Shown piece by piece: positions 12,901 to 24,468 of a stretch of 64,000 nucleotides of DNA (position 1 is the first letter of the stretch; each line of letters starts with the position of its first letter). Both the position numbers and the translations under genes were made by a program. Location of the stretch: assembly GCA_000708835.1 (NCBI GenBank), contig DF237079.1, positions 116,787-180,786 of the forward strand. The letters run 5' to 3'. The DNA is from Klebsormidium nitens (taxonomy: Eukaryota; Streptophyta; Klebsormidiophyceae; Klebsormidiales; Klebsormidiaceae). A model generated the notes under the pieces. It saw only the letters and a program-made list of their open reading frames with translations. It did not search any database and was not told where the DNA came from.

Positions 12901-15900
12901 AGAGAGCGAAAACCCGGAACGCGCCTTCCAGATTCGAAACCCCAGTTCCATATCAAAGCTTTCCGACGTGAAACCCACGTCTTATCTTGCCAAGCCTCAG
13001 TTTATGACAGTTGAGCTTCTCGGTCCACCCTTCTCTCTCCTTCTTCCCAGATTCCTATAATGATAGGCTCAAACCTACACCTCTATCATTTTCACGAAAC
13101 AGAAACGAATCAACATTCTGACACCGCGTTTAGCTTTGCCCCTGCAGGCAGGTCATGCCCGACGATGGAGTAGTAGCGCTCGACAACGGCATGTACAAAA
13201 TCTGGTTCGCACGCTTGTATGCGGTAAGACCTTCGTCCGCCAACCTATTTCAAATCCAATCTTCTTGAGATGGCCTCCGGTTAGATGCGGTCATGACTGG
13301 CCGCAGACGATGTCTACAAGAAATCTAGTTGTCTATGGCAGTACGACGATGTGCTCTTGAAAGCTCAAGGGCTTGGTACAGTGACATTGTGTGCGGCATC
13401 TGTCGGCAGCCTCTGCGTTGTGGCCGTGCGAGCCCATTTTGAGGCTGCTTCAATCGTTGTCATAAACACAGTGCCCACTTCAGTTGCTTTTAGCGCCCGC
13501 AAGACCGCACTCATCTTGCGCGTGTATGCTCTGACGTCACCGAGAGGACAGACGTTGTTGATCAGAGGAATTGCTTATACTGGTATCGACTTTTTTTTGT
13601 TGACTTTTGCAACCGATGTTGCACAGGCAGTCAGTGGAGAGCCCAACACGCTTTTGCAGGCAGATAACATCTCCTGTCCTCTTTCCCTGTTGATGGGATG
13701 CTTATGGCTTGGATCTTGAGAAATTAAAAAGGAACAAAGACCTGATTTCATAAAATTCGGCAGGCGGTGGAGCCCAACACGCTGTTGCTGGACAACGCTC
13801 TGGCCACCATGGGCGCCGGGCTCCCTTCCGCGATGGCGGTTGCGCTGCTCAACCCTGAGAAAAAGGTGCTGGCCGTGGCGGGAGACGGCGGGTTCATGAT
13901 GAACTCGCAGGTGGGGCACCGGGGGTTTCTCCGTTCGTATTTGCTTCTCTCGTCCTTTTCCAGCATCGGACATGCACAGAAGATTGACCAAGGTAGCTGT
14001 TGACGAGTAAGGTTAGTCATGCTAGGATTCGGATGCTCCAGTAGTAACCATTCGAAATGCTCTTGGAAATATTGACTAGCATTGTGAGAGAACGCTCCGG
14101 CGCGTGATGCATGCTCGAAAGCGTCCGTTGTGTGGTGGTTTTACTGCAGTGCGGTCAGGACAATTGGAAGTTCCATCCGCGCAAGGGGATGAAGCATGCG
14201 CATCATTTCTCGCCTTGAAAAAGCTGAATGAAAGCATCCGTTCGGGAGATTGCAGATTTCATCTGCCCAGTAATAGAAATACGAGCTCTTTTAACCCCGA
14301 GGATAGCGAAACGAACAAGCGGTGTGTTTGATTGCAGGAGCTGGAGACGTGCGTCCGGCTGAATCTGAACATTACGGTCGCCGTGTTGAACGACAGCGGG
14401 TTCGGGATGATCAAGTGGAAGCAGAAGGCCGAGGGCCTGCCTAAGTGAGAGCCTAAACTCGAATCCTTGACGACTACAAGATACAAAATGCAAAGGTTGG
14501 AATTAAGAGGTCCAGATTTGTCCAGGATACACCAGCGTCAAAGCGATCTAGATTGCATGTGCGCTCCTCCTCGACAGCATCTAGATTCTTGAGATCCCGG
14601 CAAATCACGCCGTTTGCATCGCTGTTCACAACAACGAGTCCTTGGGATCCAGCATTGCGGCGGACCAGCAACCATGGCGCCAACAGCTCTTTCTGACGGA
14701 AGCCGCTTCTGATGCCTCATCGCGGATAGGCTGCGTGTCTCGCGAAACGGCTACGAATTGAACCTTTGGGCCATCTAGGCTGCGCTTTAGGCTGGGGAGG
14801 CACGTTCCATACAACGCGCGCTCCACAAGAGGGTAAACTTCATCCACAAAACGGACGTGGCCACAATGACTGAGCTTCGTGTGCTTATGATGCAGGTTTG
14901 GCCTAGAGTACGGGAACCCAGACTTCGTCGCTTATGCAGAGGCGTAAGTTCAGACCACCCTTCTTTTTTCAAGATAAGTTTATTTTTGGGTCCTGCTTCG
15001 TAATGCCGCAACGCCTGTCTTGTTTGCTCCTTTGGGCATCACTGACCGTTTCAGAGCTGTCACTCCGCTTCTGAACGCTGCCGTCTGTTTCCCGTCTTGT
15101 ACTGCTACTGGCTGCGTTGAAACGCAACGGCCACAACACCGGTTCCTCAGGCCGTTGCACTGGTCGACGCACGAAAGGACTCGGTCTCTACTTAAACGCC
15201 TGTCAGTGCAGGATTCTCTTCTGGACAACTAAGTGCACGAACGGTATGCATTTTCTTCCTAAACTCTTTGTGTGCAGTTGTCTGACTCCCACCCGAATTC
15301 TGGTTCACTTTCGCTTATTCCATTTTGCAGGTACGGGATGAAGGGGTACCGCGTCAACTCCGCCGACGAGCTGCTTCCGCTCCTCAAGAAAACGTTCGAC
15401 GAGCCCGGCCCCAAGCTTATCGAGGTGCGTCGGTTCTTTTCTGCTAGTCGAGAACCAGTGCTGCCCACTTTGTTCTCCCCTCTTCGAACGGAGCCTTTGA
15501 CTGGCGAGGTCGTCAGTTGCTGACATGATGGTCGGCGCTCGTTCAACAGTCGTTCATAAAGATGGTTTGTTCGCAAGTCTTAACGGTGAACCCCTTGGGC
15601 CTTACGGTCGGCCTCGCCGCTGGGCGGATGCGCTGCATATATGTGGCGGCGAAGGAGAGTCGACGCTGACCTTTCGACACCACATTTCTAAGGCGCCTGG
15701 ATATCAAGCGTATGTAGTACTTGAGTCTCTGTTGCCTTGACATGCTGTGTCTGGACTGGCTGGCTGGTTCTTACTTCCAGTCGATGTATCGACCGTTGGT
15801 TGGGGCTATTGGTATTCTCCCCTTGTTGTGAATTCTCTCCCAATGACTTTCAAAACTATCCGGTCGGATGAGACTTAAGGAAAGCCGCCGTTCCTTTGTT

Positions 15901-16215
15901 CTTTTGGTGGTGCAGATTCCTATCGCTTACGATTGGGCCAACGAGCTGCTAGACAAGGAGCTGCCCGGCAAGTTGCAAGAGCAAGCATCCGTGCCTAAGA
16001 CGCCCATACCGGAGGAACTGAGAGCTATCGTGGAAGGAAGCAAGCCCGTTCCATTGTCGCTGCCTCAAACCGCGCAGACTCCCGGTGAACCCAAGATCAC
16101 GCAAGACACGGCTCGTGAGGATGCTTTCTTGAAAGCGCGAGAGGAGGAGAATCCGCTGCCGTCATCAGATGCGGAGACACCAAAGACTGTGCCGAAGTCG
16201 ACTTCGCAGATCTAG
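6912..16215 (+). CDS. acetolactate-synthase-like thiamine-diphosphate enzyme (bacterial IPGEEN type)
   Basis: There are fifteen exons: 6912-7005, 7485-7741, 8411-8461, 9472-9746, 10196-10266, 10721-10850, 11161-11233, 11624-11716, 12481-12569, 13148-13223, 13764-13910, 14338-14444, 14896-14943, 15331-15424 and 15916-16215. They give 634 aa with phase kept throughout. Visible motifs are IPGEENLDFL (33-42), catalytic-type Glu58 in RHEQAAGFMA, the diphosphate/Mg motif GDGGF (443-447) with Asn470 in LNDSGFGMIKWKQ, and DNGMYKIWFAR. The order N-terminal PYR, middle, C-terminal PP is that of the acetohydroxyacid synthase family. The IPGEEN-type N-terminus resembles bacterial ALS-like enzymes rather than the plastid AHAS of plants. 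No transit peptide is seen, so a cytosolic location is inferred. About 80 residues at the C-terminus are polar and look disordered. The substrate is unproven; another 2-oxoacid-using lyase is possible. Three introns carry decayed copies of the following exon. Confidence 0.88.
8987..9571 (+). repeat. three decayed upstream copies of ALS exon 4 start plus the functional copy
   Basis: Copies of the first 99 nt of exon 4, with the preceding intron end, begin at 8987, 9148 and 9309; the functional exon begins at 9472. Spacings are 161, 161 and 163 bp. The second and third copies keep a CGCAG acceptor and 33 open codons with no indels, reading for example FTKQIADGD and FIKQIADGDLVP. The first has lost the AG and carries an in-frame stop after about 23 codons. 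None has a donor after the copied part. The interspersed intron pieces also align (agtctccagcttt, cctcccat, tctccgcag). Confidence 0.95.
12331..12522 (+). repeat. tandem duplication spanning the acceptor of ALS exon 9
   Basis: Two adjacent units each contain tgccca…tatctctccacgtgtctcag followed by the start of exon 9 (acccgc…aagatgctggacca in the functional copy). The decoy acceptor boundary is 12383/12384 and the real one is 12480/12481, a spacing of 97 bp. The decoy exon part has diverged and runs into intron after about 40 nt. A 97-nt extension would shift the reading frame. Confidence 0.92.
13627..13672 (+). repeat. decayed copy of ALS exon 11 start
   Basis: After the acceptor-like sequence gcacag, the stretch gtggagagcccaacacgctt matches the exon 11 start gtggagcccaacacgctgtt, apart from a 2-nt insertion and further small changes. 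The shared cccaacacg lies at 13642 and again at 13773, 131 bp apart. The copied acceptor is still AG. Confidence 0.8.
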
Positions 16216-19129
16216 CGACCTCTAGGGTGTACTATAGTCCTCTGAGTGTAGTTATTGCGAGTGCTTGATTGTAAGTGTCCTCCCATTGTGCTTTTCATTC
16301 TGGTTCTTGTCTGTGTAATCAGCACCGAACCATAACATTGCGCACCACAAGACAACACTGTTGAGATCTGGTCAATAAGCGCGTGAGAAACTGATATAAA
16401 ACAGTCGGATTGGCCTACAAGCCCAGGCCCGAGAAGATGACGTGTTGGTTGAGTTAGCGATGAACATCCAACGAAACTTGTTTCTCTAGGTTCATCGTGA
16501 GAAGGCTTCAATCGCCCGAGCAATTGCCTTCCAATATTGTCAAGCAATTTGGAACGACCTTGGTTGGAGGCACGGTGGCATGTGACTGGAATGTGGCCCC
16601 CATGGATGATGCAGCATGATTGAACGAGCAGGCTGGCAAGTATATCAACCACAAATCTACATGTATGAATGTTAAGTTTAAAAGTTGTGCACTAGCAGAG
16701 GCATCCGGGGCAAATCGTATCTCGATGCCTGCAATCTACCTGATGTACCAAGTACCGTAGGTACTGGGTAATTTAAAATTCTTGGGGTATACCGACAATT
16801 GCATACAACCTTCTCAACAAGCGTTCAATACCATGGCCATTGGTGGTTCAATAATTATATTACAATTGCGCCCCTAGGCGCAAAGCCGATTCCGTTCAAC
16901 GTCATACCTAGCTAGGTAGTAGTAGTATACCTACCGTTTAACCCGTAGCCTTCTGGGCCGGCTGGCAGTGCAGTGTGCACCCATGATTGGCATCCCACAA
17001 AGTAAGTATATGCAAGGCCACATGGCGGCTGCTCAAGGAGTGCAACAAACTTGCAGATTAAACTGCAGAACTGCAAGCATCAACCGCGAGATGGGTACAT
17101 TGAATCATATCGGACGGCTGTGCACACATCAAGATTCAATCAATCTGGAAACGCCCGCGGGCTGTGATTGTGACCGGTAGAAACCTGCCCCAGAAATATC
17201 TGTTCGTAGTTGAGCAGACATGACGCTCCTCCACACGGGCGAAAGGCACGGACGTCATCATGAAGGTCATCATTCATTTCTTGCCTCGCTTTTGCAGAAC
17301 TAGAGCTGAGCTCTATGTACAGTCTACTACGGTACCTACTACAGTACTACTAGGTACTATAGGTACTTCCGTAGCTAGCTAGCCAGCGCTCTGCTTCATG
17401 GCGGTTCAATGGAGAACCTTGAAGGAGAACGTTGAGCGGGGCAGGAGACCAGGGCAGTTGGGAGGACAGCTCAGCTGGCTTGCTTGCTGAAAAGCGTGGA
17501 TTGAGCCACGGAGGGTGTTTGGAGGGTTCTTGAGATTCTCGGGGTGTTTGGGTTGAGCCTTTCGGCAGGATTTGCGGATGTTGAAGTGGGGCGCCAAACG
17601 CTTTCACCTGTGTTGGGATGCCAGTGACGAAGGGTCCTTGGTTCATCAGTAGTTTAGAGCGGAAGTGGGGCACGGACTTTTGACATCAAGAAGATTGGGT
17701 TTCTGCTGGCATAGTAAGCAATAGCTTGTACTCGGGCCTTTTCCAATGCTAAGGCAGTAACTGGATCTGCATGCAGCAGTCTAGTGACAGCGGGCACCTC
17801 GGGTTTGAAAGCAAGAGTTCGGATATCATCCAAGGGATATTGCATAAACAGTCACATTGGGGCATTGTAGGCTGTTGAGCTTGAAGGGAGGTAAGTTATT
17901 CGGTTTTGTTGGAGCGGCCTGCATCAGCAGAATGATGGTGCTGGCCTGTCGAAATCCTGATGGATGTGCTATCGTCATGGCCCCAAGATGGTCTCTCAGA
18001 TTCATCTTTTGTGGAGGTTGGATTGTGCAACAATGCCTGTACGGTCAGGTTTGCTGGTTCTAAACGAGCTGAGTTTGTAACAATGGTGGACTGAGAAGGA
18101 TTTCTCGCGTGAAGACTTCATTGTTATTGTCTGAGAAATGTAATGGGTGGCCATGGCTGAGATCTGGGGTCAGGTTCCGAATGAGCATATCCAACTTTGA
18201 TCGCATAGATGGCTTCTCCTTGTGCCGTTAGACATGCTGTAACATCTCAACGAACTTGATACGAAGACGCTGTTGTTCTATAATATCATCTGCTGTTGCT
18301 TTTTGGCAGCTATGACCATTTGTCCACCTAAATATCGCTTCTCTGTCGATATGAGCAGCCAGGAGAAAGCAAAATAGTGAGTCGCAAGCTCATTGTAGTC
18401 TGGAGAGAAAGCGTAGTCATTCATGCTTCCAAAGAAACAGCCTGGCAATCATCCTCGCGGAATGTATTAGGACAGGGTTTTGTAGCCAGCGCTCCCTCTT
18501 ACTGGTCAACAGGCTTGCGCTGATCCCAGATTGGATAGGACTGTTCCTGTCACTCGGCGCTCCCTGTGCTAAGTCCTGCTGTTTGCAAAGCATTTGTTCC
18601 ACCATTGTGAAGTTTCTGCTTTCTGTGTGCTGGTTGAGCTCCCTTGCAACTGTTGCTCTGAGCATACCTCCTCTCGGTAAGCAAGAGGGTTTTCATTGTG
18701 GATTTTGTGCAACAGGTGCTTCAATCTCTGTAGGCTACCGCTCTGAATGATTCCGTTTCTGTGCAATAGCCGAGTATGTGTATTGTCTGGTCTGAACCTG
18801 CACACTTTTGTGAGGGCCATTCAATGTATCAGACTTTTCCATGTGTTGCATCAAAGTGATATGCTAATGAAGTTTCGCTTGCAACTCGTTTTGCACGCGC
18901 CTTTTCTGGATGTTTGCAACTGTATTTGACTCAGCTTTCCAACTCACTGAAAGTGCTTGCCCTGTTTTTTTGCAACATGCCGTAGAGTACTTAAAGAGAC
19001 GTGTTCACCCTCGTTTTGCCGTCGATTTTCCCGTTACAAAACAAGCGTGCCAGGCGAATCTTCAGGGGTTTCAAGGATCAAACCAGCAAGAACCTGGTCT
19101 GATGTGAACTAAAATGCTTTGCCTGCAGC
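16216..19129. other. gene-poor region upstream of the HD-Zip gene
   Basis: This stretch holds the ALS-like 3' UTR on the left and probably the HD-Zip promoter and 5' UTR on the right. Between 16740 and 17390 there is a cluster of short TAGGTAC/GTACCTA elements. A probable decayed coding remnant occupies about 17350-18820 on the minus strand and is listed separately. I see no intact gene. The ORF at 16212-16652 on the minus strand is not supported. Confidence 0.5.
17350..18820 (-). pseudogene. unidentified decayed coding remnant, several frameshifts
   Basis: Protein-like open stretches follow one another on the minus strand in changing frames: 18820-18569, 18665-18417, 17845-17654 and 17673-17350. 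Shorter pieces interrupted by stops lie between 18417 and 17846. Segments such as LHADPVTALALEKARVQAIA have the composition of real protein rather than random translation. The breaks are stop codons and frame changes, with no splice signals that would rescue them. I do not recognise the family. A decayed mobile element, an old integrated element or a dead host gene are all possible. The evidence is composition only. Confidence 0.35.
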
Positions 19130-22100
19130 ATGCTTGCTCCCGGGGGCACGGACTTCTCCTCATTCCACTCCACAATGCAAGAGACAAACTCCGACAACGA
19201 GTACAACACCGCCTCGGAAACTGGGGGCTCCAAGGGCTTGCATCACCCCCAGCCTCAGTTACCTGTCAATGGGGTCACTCTACATTTCCCCAACCAAGGG
19301 AACTCGACCAGGGGGTTCCATTTACCCCCGATTATCGCCCCCCCCATGACATTTGACACCACATGGCAGCTCAGCCCCGCAACTGCACAAATGGCGTATG
19401 ATATGGTGTTCAACCGGCAGCCGTCGCCGTCCGCAAATGCGATGCGGCCGCAGGTGATGCGCATGCAGGACGGGTTGGGACAGCTGACCTCGCTCAGTGA
19501 GTACGCCATTTTTTGTACAGATCAGTCTGATCTTCTCCCTGTAGCAATCTAAGTTCCAAGTCCGCACGTTACTGGTAAAATCCAGTGCATAGGTAATCAA
19601 ACGAGGCCGGTCATTTTTGGGACAGGATGAGTAATCTTGTTCAGTATGATGAGGGGGTACCCGCATCAACAGAAGCGGTGAAGGGTATGTCAAGAACTTA
19701 AGCCTCATGGTTTGCATACTCGATGGTTCGGATTTAGCACATGGCCAAATAGCTTTTGGTCGGCAGACCAACCTAGACCGCTCTGCCTAACCAGTGTTTC
19801 AAAGACTCGCAGACTCGGCATTTGGGTTTTCATCTCTGCAAAAGAAGAGATGCGTTGATTGTCGTCTTTAGGTGTGCTCAACAGCAACTCCCTAACAGGC
19901 TCAGTCGCTTTGAGGGTGGGACCAAGTTCTGCTGTTTTGATCTCACAGGAACTCTCCGTGTTTTTTTTGAGATGTCATCACACTCTGTGCTGCAAACTTT
20001 GTGTTTTGGCCAGGGAACCAGGGGTGATCAGCAGCAACTTATGGTCCGTTTGCATGCACACGCAGTCAGCACTTGACTGGTGTAATTCTGTGGTTGAAAT
20101 CCGCTTTGCAACAGGCAAAGACACACTACATACATTGTGGAGGCCTTGTTATTTACACTGGTAAATGCAGTCTGTCCCCTTATTACGGCATTGCAAATCC
20201 AAGTGACAACTATGTTTGCGTAGTATATGGAATCTCTGACCATGCCTCAGGCGGCTTTGAGGGGGCCTGTTTAAAATCCATTTTCAAAAGGTACTGCCAA
20301 CTTTTGCCGAACCTCCGTCTGACCTGGCCCTACTCTTCTCTCCGCCCCCCCCCTCCAGCAACCAATGGAGACGAAGGCGCCTTTCAGCAAGTCGCCCGCT
20401 CGACCGACCTGCTGGTGCAGCCCCCCCACCTGATGGACTCCCTCAACCGCAATCCAGTCTCCGCGCCCCTGACTGTAAACCTCACTTCCGGAAGCGACGT
20501 CAACGCCCCGATCGACGTCAACATGCAACCTCCCCAGAGGGATGAGGGCGACTCTGCGGGGCAATCGGAAGAGTTTGATGACGACGATGTGAAGCCGTCG
20601 GTTTCGGGGCGGAAGCGGGATGCGCAGGGGGGCGGGGAGGAGAGCGTGACGGGACGCAAGAAGCTGAAGCTGTCCAAGGAGCAGGCGGAGCTTCTCGAGA
20701 AGGCCTTCCGCGAGAACAACACGCTCAATCCGGTATGTGTTCATGTCTTTCGCGCAGCTAAGATTGGCGTTCTCTTCTGAAATTGTATCGTAAGCATCTA
20801 GGAAAGGCTTTCAGCATAATCAGCACGCTCAGAGTTAATCTGGCTCGTGAACGTTGCTACTCTCACTGAAAGGACTTAGCCGTACAAAAGCGCGTGAACG
20901 TTGCTACTCTCACTGAAAGGACTTAGCCGTACAAAAGCTCTGTGTCCGCAAGCAAGCCTAACAGAGCCTGGGTCTATTTTGGTGAGCTCCGCTTTTATGA
21001 TAACGGATATTGAAGGGCAAAAGTTTTTCCAATCCCCATATATCGGTTGCTTTGTCGGCAATGAAAATTACGTCTCTTATGATCTTGTATCACTCTTCTA
21101 CGTTTCAAGATCGTCATGGATTCGTTCAGGGAGTTTTGATTAGCCTGTGGGAAGTCCTGCTTGTGTTGGCGGTTTATGAAGCTTGATTTCCGGATCAAGT
21201 AGGTTCTGCTTTGCATTGAACCTGGAAGGATGAGAGATTCTCACGTGAAATCCACTTTGACAGTCCGTCAAGGTACTTTGAAAGAGGATAGAGGCCTGAA
21301 AGCTGCTGCGGAGACCCTCCACTTTTGTCTTTCTTGACCTGCCCCCTCCAAAGTCATCATGCAGAACTCAGGCGTAAATTATCGAAGTTATATCCTCCCC
21401 AATCTCCTGTAGCATTGTCCTCTTGTACAAACCGTTTCTCGTGTTCTTGCAGGCTGCCAAGAGCACCCTCGCGACCAAGTTGAATCTCCGAGCGCGCCAG
21501 GTGGAGGTTTGGTTCCAGAACCGGAGGGCCAGGTGAGCCCGTAGCAAACTTGCGGAGGGTGCAGCGGGTGCCGCTTCTTTCGGTTCTACAGTCAATATGC
21601 TTTCGCCAACAAGGTCTGGGCCGTTTGTCAGCCTCCAAACGCATGTCCTAAAGCATTCGTGTTTTGGCCTACAGTTCAAAGGAAGTGCTACTCAACAATG
21701 ATCAGTAGTCAACAACATGACATCAACGTGGTCGCTGGGCTTAATTCAAAGCGGGCTTGCATTACAGACGCGCCAGCATTCTCTTCCATCTTGCTGCACG
21801 CTTCCTTGTCGCTGCAAAGTTGAAAATACAGCGTCTCGAGGCCTCTGATCTAAGTGCGCCTCATGAGCCTGGTCATAAGCTTCAGGCCTCATTCTCGTGC
21901 TCTCGTAGAGCGGTTGGAGGAGCGCTATGGATAGGCAGCAGTCACGCATACCCCGCTTTGAAGGCAGGTTTCTTGGAGAATATCAAGTTCTGACTGTTAC
22001 GCGAATTCGCATTAGAAGGATACATTACGGGCTACAGCGTTGCAGTCCGGACAATCCTTGCACCTTCTTCCGCTTGACTCTCGTTCAGTATGAACGGCTC

Positions 22101-22444
22101 TCATTTCTCTTGTCTCGGTTCTTCTTATGCTCGACTGTGAGTCGTTACTCACATTGTATATCGAAAACCGGTTTCTCCTTCGCAGGACGAAGTTGAAGCA
22201 GACGGAGGTTGACTGCGAGGTGCTCAAGCGCTGCTGCGAGACGCTGACTGAGGAGAACCGACGGCTTCAGAAGGAGCTGTCCGAGTTGCGCGCCTCGCAG
22301 GGGCAGTCGGGGCTCCAGGAGTTCCTTGGGCATATGCCGGCCGCCACGCTCTCGATGTGCCCCTCGTGCGAGCGGCTGACCGCTCTCGACCCGGTCAGGG
22401 GCTCGGTGATCATCAACCGGGGCAACAACCAGTATGAGCGCTGA
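19130..22444 (+). CDS. HD-Zip class II homeodomain-leucine zipper transcription factor
   Basis: There are four exons: 19130-19496, 20359-20732, 21453-21532 and 22186-22444, giving 359 aa. Residues 1-215 are low-complexity and acidic towards the end ([11 protein letters not shown]), followed by a basic nuclear-localisation-like [10 protein letters not shown]. The homeodomain spans about 219-276 and is split by two introns, after NTLNP and inside RRAR. It ends in [12 protein letters not shown] with the recognition-helix residues intact. The zipper follows directly, with Leu287, 294, 301 and 308 in heptad register and the class II string [24 protein letters not shown] sits at 332-336, the redox-linked motif specific to HD-Zip II. 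Family members bind CAATNATTG-like sites as dimers, usually repress, and act in shade and auxin responses. I see no clear LxLxL repression motif. The ATG is the first in the open exon; an upstream non-coding exon is possible because an acceptor-like CTGCAG precedes it. Confidence 0.95.
20846..20939 (+). repeat. 47-bp near-perfect tandem duplication in HD-Zip intron 2
   Basis: The unit starting cgtgaacgttgctactctca occurs at 20846 and again at 20893 with at most one difference. It lies inside intron 2 and does not include a splice site. Its near identity points to a recent duplication. Confidence 0.95.
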
Positions 22445-23121
22445 GGTGTTGGCATTGCATGGCATAGCATGGCATGGCGAAATATAGTAGGGGGGTATCC
22501 AGGAAGGGGGTGTCTCTCCTTAGCTGCGGCGATCGTTGGTCGGGGCAGGCCTAAGTTTTCGGGTTGCAATGGGCTTATTTGGACTAGCTTAGGGCAGATT
22601 CGGGCGTCATGGCATTTTTTTCTCAGATCAAGGGCGAGGGCGGAATTGCAAGATTCGCGCACGCTGTTGGGATAGGATTACAGACGGGACGTGGGTGTTC
22701 CTGGGACTTCGCTAAACATTTCGAGACCAACAATTCTGATTGCTTGCAAGTAATAGGTGCTCGCTATACAGCGTAGTTTTCCGTGTAGGTGTTGTAAGGA
22801 ACGGACCCACTGTAGGCTTGCTTTATTCATCCAGTCGATACATCTTTGTTTGGCAGCGCTGAACACTTTGGTGTACTACAATACTCGCTAGCACACCAGT
22901 GCTCAATTCCGTTTTAGGCTTATCACAGTACAAGGATGTTGACCCAGCTTTTTCCTGATTTGCACCAGAGGACGCATGTTTGCCATTATTGAGGCCGCAT
23001 GCGCATGACGGTCCAGCATGTTTTGACTCTTGTAACCCGGCTCTATATACATGCCAGCAGCCCTGACATGTGGATGTACAGGCTTACGAGATGAGTTTTA
23101 GCATGAAAAGCTAAATTACAT

Positions 23122-23163
23122 CGTGACGTATGTGTCATGGCCACACGGTCTACATACGTCACG
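23122..23163. repeat. 12-bp perfect inverted repeat with ACGT cores
   Basis: The arm CGTGACGTATGT at 23122-23133 is mirrored by ACATACGTCACG at 23152-23163 with an 18-nt spacer. Each arm contains TGACGT, the core bound by TGA/CREB-type bZIP proteins. It could be a paired binding site or a hairpin; there is no proof of either. Confidence 0.8.
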
Positions 23164-23618
23164 GTGTTTCGATTAACATCTGCCATGGTCACTGCACTAT
23201 ATCTGCACATGATGCATGTAAGCGATGTTAGCTAGCAGAGCTTCGATCTGATGCCAGAAGATTCCATGACGGTCGCGGTACTTAGATTGATCATCCCTGC
23301 TGCAGCTAGCTCATTGTATATCTGTCGAACGAATGTTCATCCTATATAGCCTGAATCCTAGCCTGCTCATTGCCAAGTCAATGTGAGCCTGTCCACTGAT
23401 CAATCATGCTTACATGATTCACAGGGCCAGGAGGTCAAGGAGGAGTCACTGATGAAATGTTGCAAAAGATACAGCATGCCAGTGGTTGAGTATCCAATAA
23501 CCCCGAGGCCCAACGTTCAGAACTTGAGCGATCATGCATAGCTCCGCACAAGACCTCATTGAGAGCCAAACCTACAGGCGAATCAACCTCGAAATTAGCG
23601 GGCCATGCTGGGCTCAGC

Positions 23619-23626
23619 TATAAATA
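23619..23626 (+). promoter_or_regulatory. possible TATA box of an unrecognised plus-strand transcript
   Basis: TATAAATA stands in ctataaataggcactc, a textbook TATA context, but no coding frame follows before the small membrane-protein gene on the other strand. It could drive a non-coding or antisense transcript, or it could be chance. Confidence 0.2.
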
Positions 23627-24468
23627 GGCACTCAATACATTTTGATTCTGGCAGGGACGCTGGCCAACCTCTTTCAAGCGCAAAATCGGTCAAACGGTTT
23701 GCATCTGGACTACAAACTCATTCAGATACGGAAAGACACTATCCTTCTGTCGTCAGCTAGGCAATAAGAACTTCAAAGAGTTAGAAACACGGAAGTTGGA
23801 GGTCTATTTATCTACAGTACATACACCTGGTGTATACAGACCCTGAATGACTGCTTCTCTTGACGTGTCAGCTTTTAAGATGCTAGAATTTTACTAGAAT
23901 TACAACTTTGTGCGAAGCTTGCCACAGGACCTGCAGATGTACAGTCAATCATCAGGACTGTAAGTGGACTAGAAAAGAATTGAATTTTCGTGAACAAAGT
24001 GCCGAGGGCCAGGTTTGAGAGCTTGGCTCGCTGTCCGCACACAATCAGACAGTTACTGCGCACATTGGACGAATGGATACCTGGCTGGCGAAATTTGAAG
24101 GCCCATCCCCTGCACTGAGAAAAAACGATGAAGCGGCCCAAGTTTTTTGAATGAGTGCCAGCTTCTGTTGAATTTGAAGGAGCTTTCATCTCAATCCAAG
24201 CAGCTCATTCGAGAACAAGTGTATTGCATAGCAGGCTCAATTTTGTAGAAGGCTGTGTTGCTTCGACGCCCCCGACAGATGATAATCCCCTGGCCCCTAT
24301 AAGCCTCATGTGCATGCAATGCTGAAGGGTCGATGGTGTCGTTTGGAAGTGTGGGCGTCACCTGAAACCAACGAGCTCAGTCGAATGACCAGAGAAACAG
24401 CGCCAATGGTGTTTCCAGTCCCTCACCTTCTTTCACTAAAGGACAAATCCAATGAGCGCTTCTCATTA

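Larger units (their letters stand above)
22445..24468. other. convergent intergenic region (HD-Zip / small membrane protein)
   Basis: This stretch holds the 3' UTRs of the HD-Zip gene (+) and of the small membrane-protein gene (-). Just after the HD-Zip stop there is a short imperfect run of ggcatggcat-type units (22449-22478). A 12-bp inverted repeat lies at 23122-23163 and a TATAAATA box at 23619-23626. I see no open frame worth calling a gene. Confidence 0.55.
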
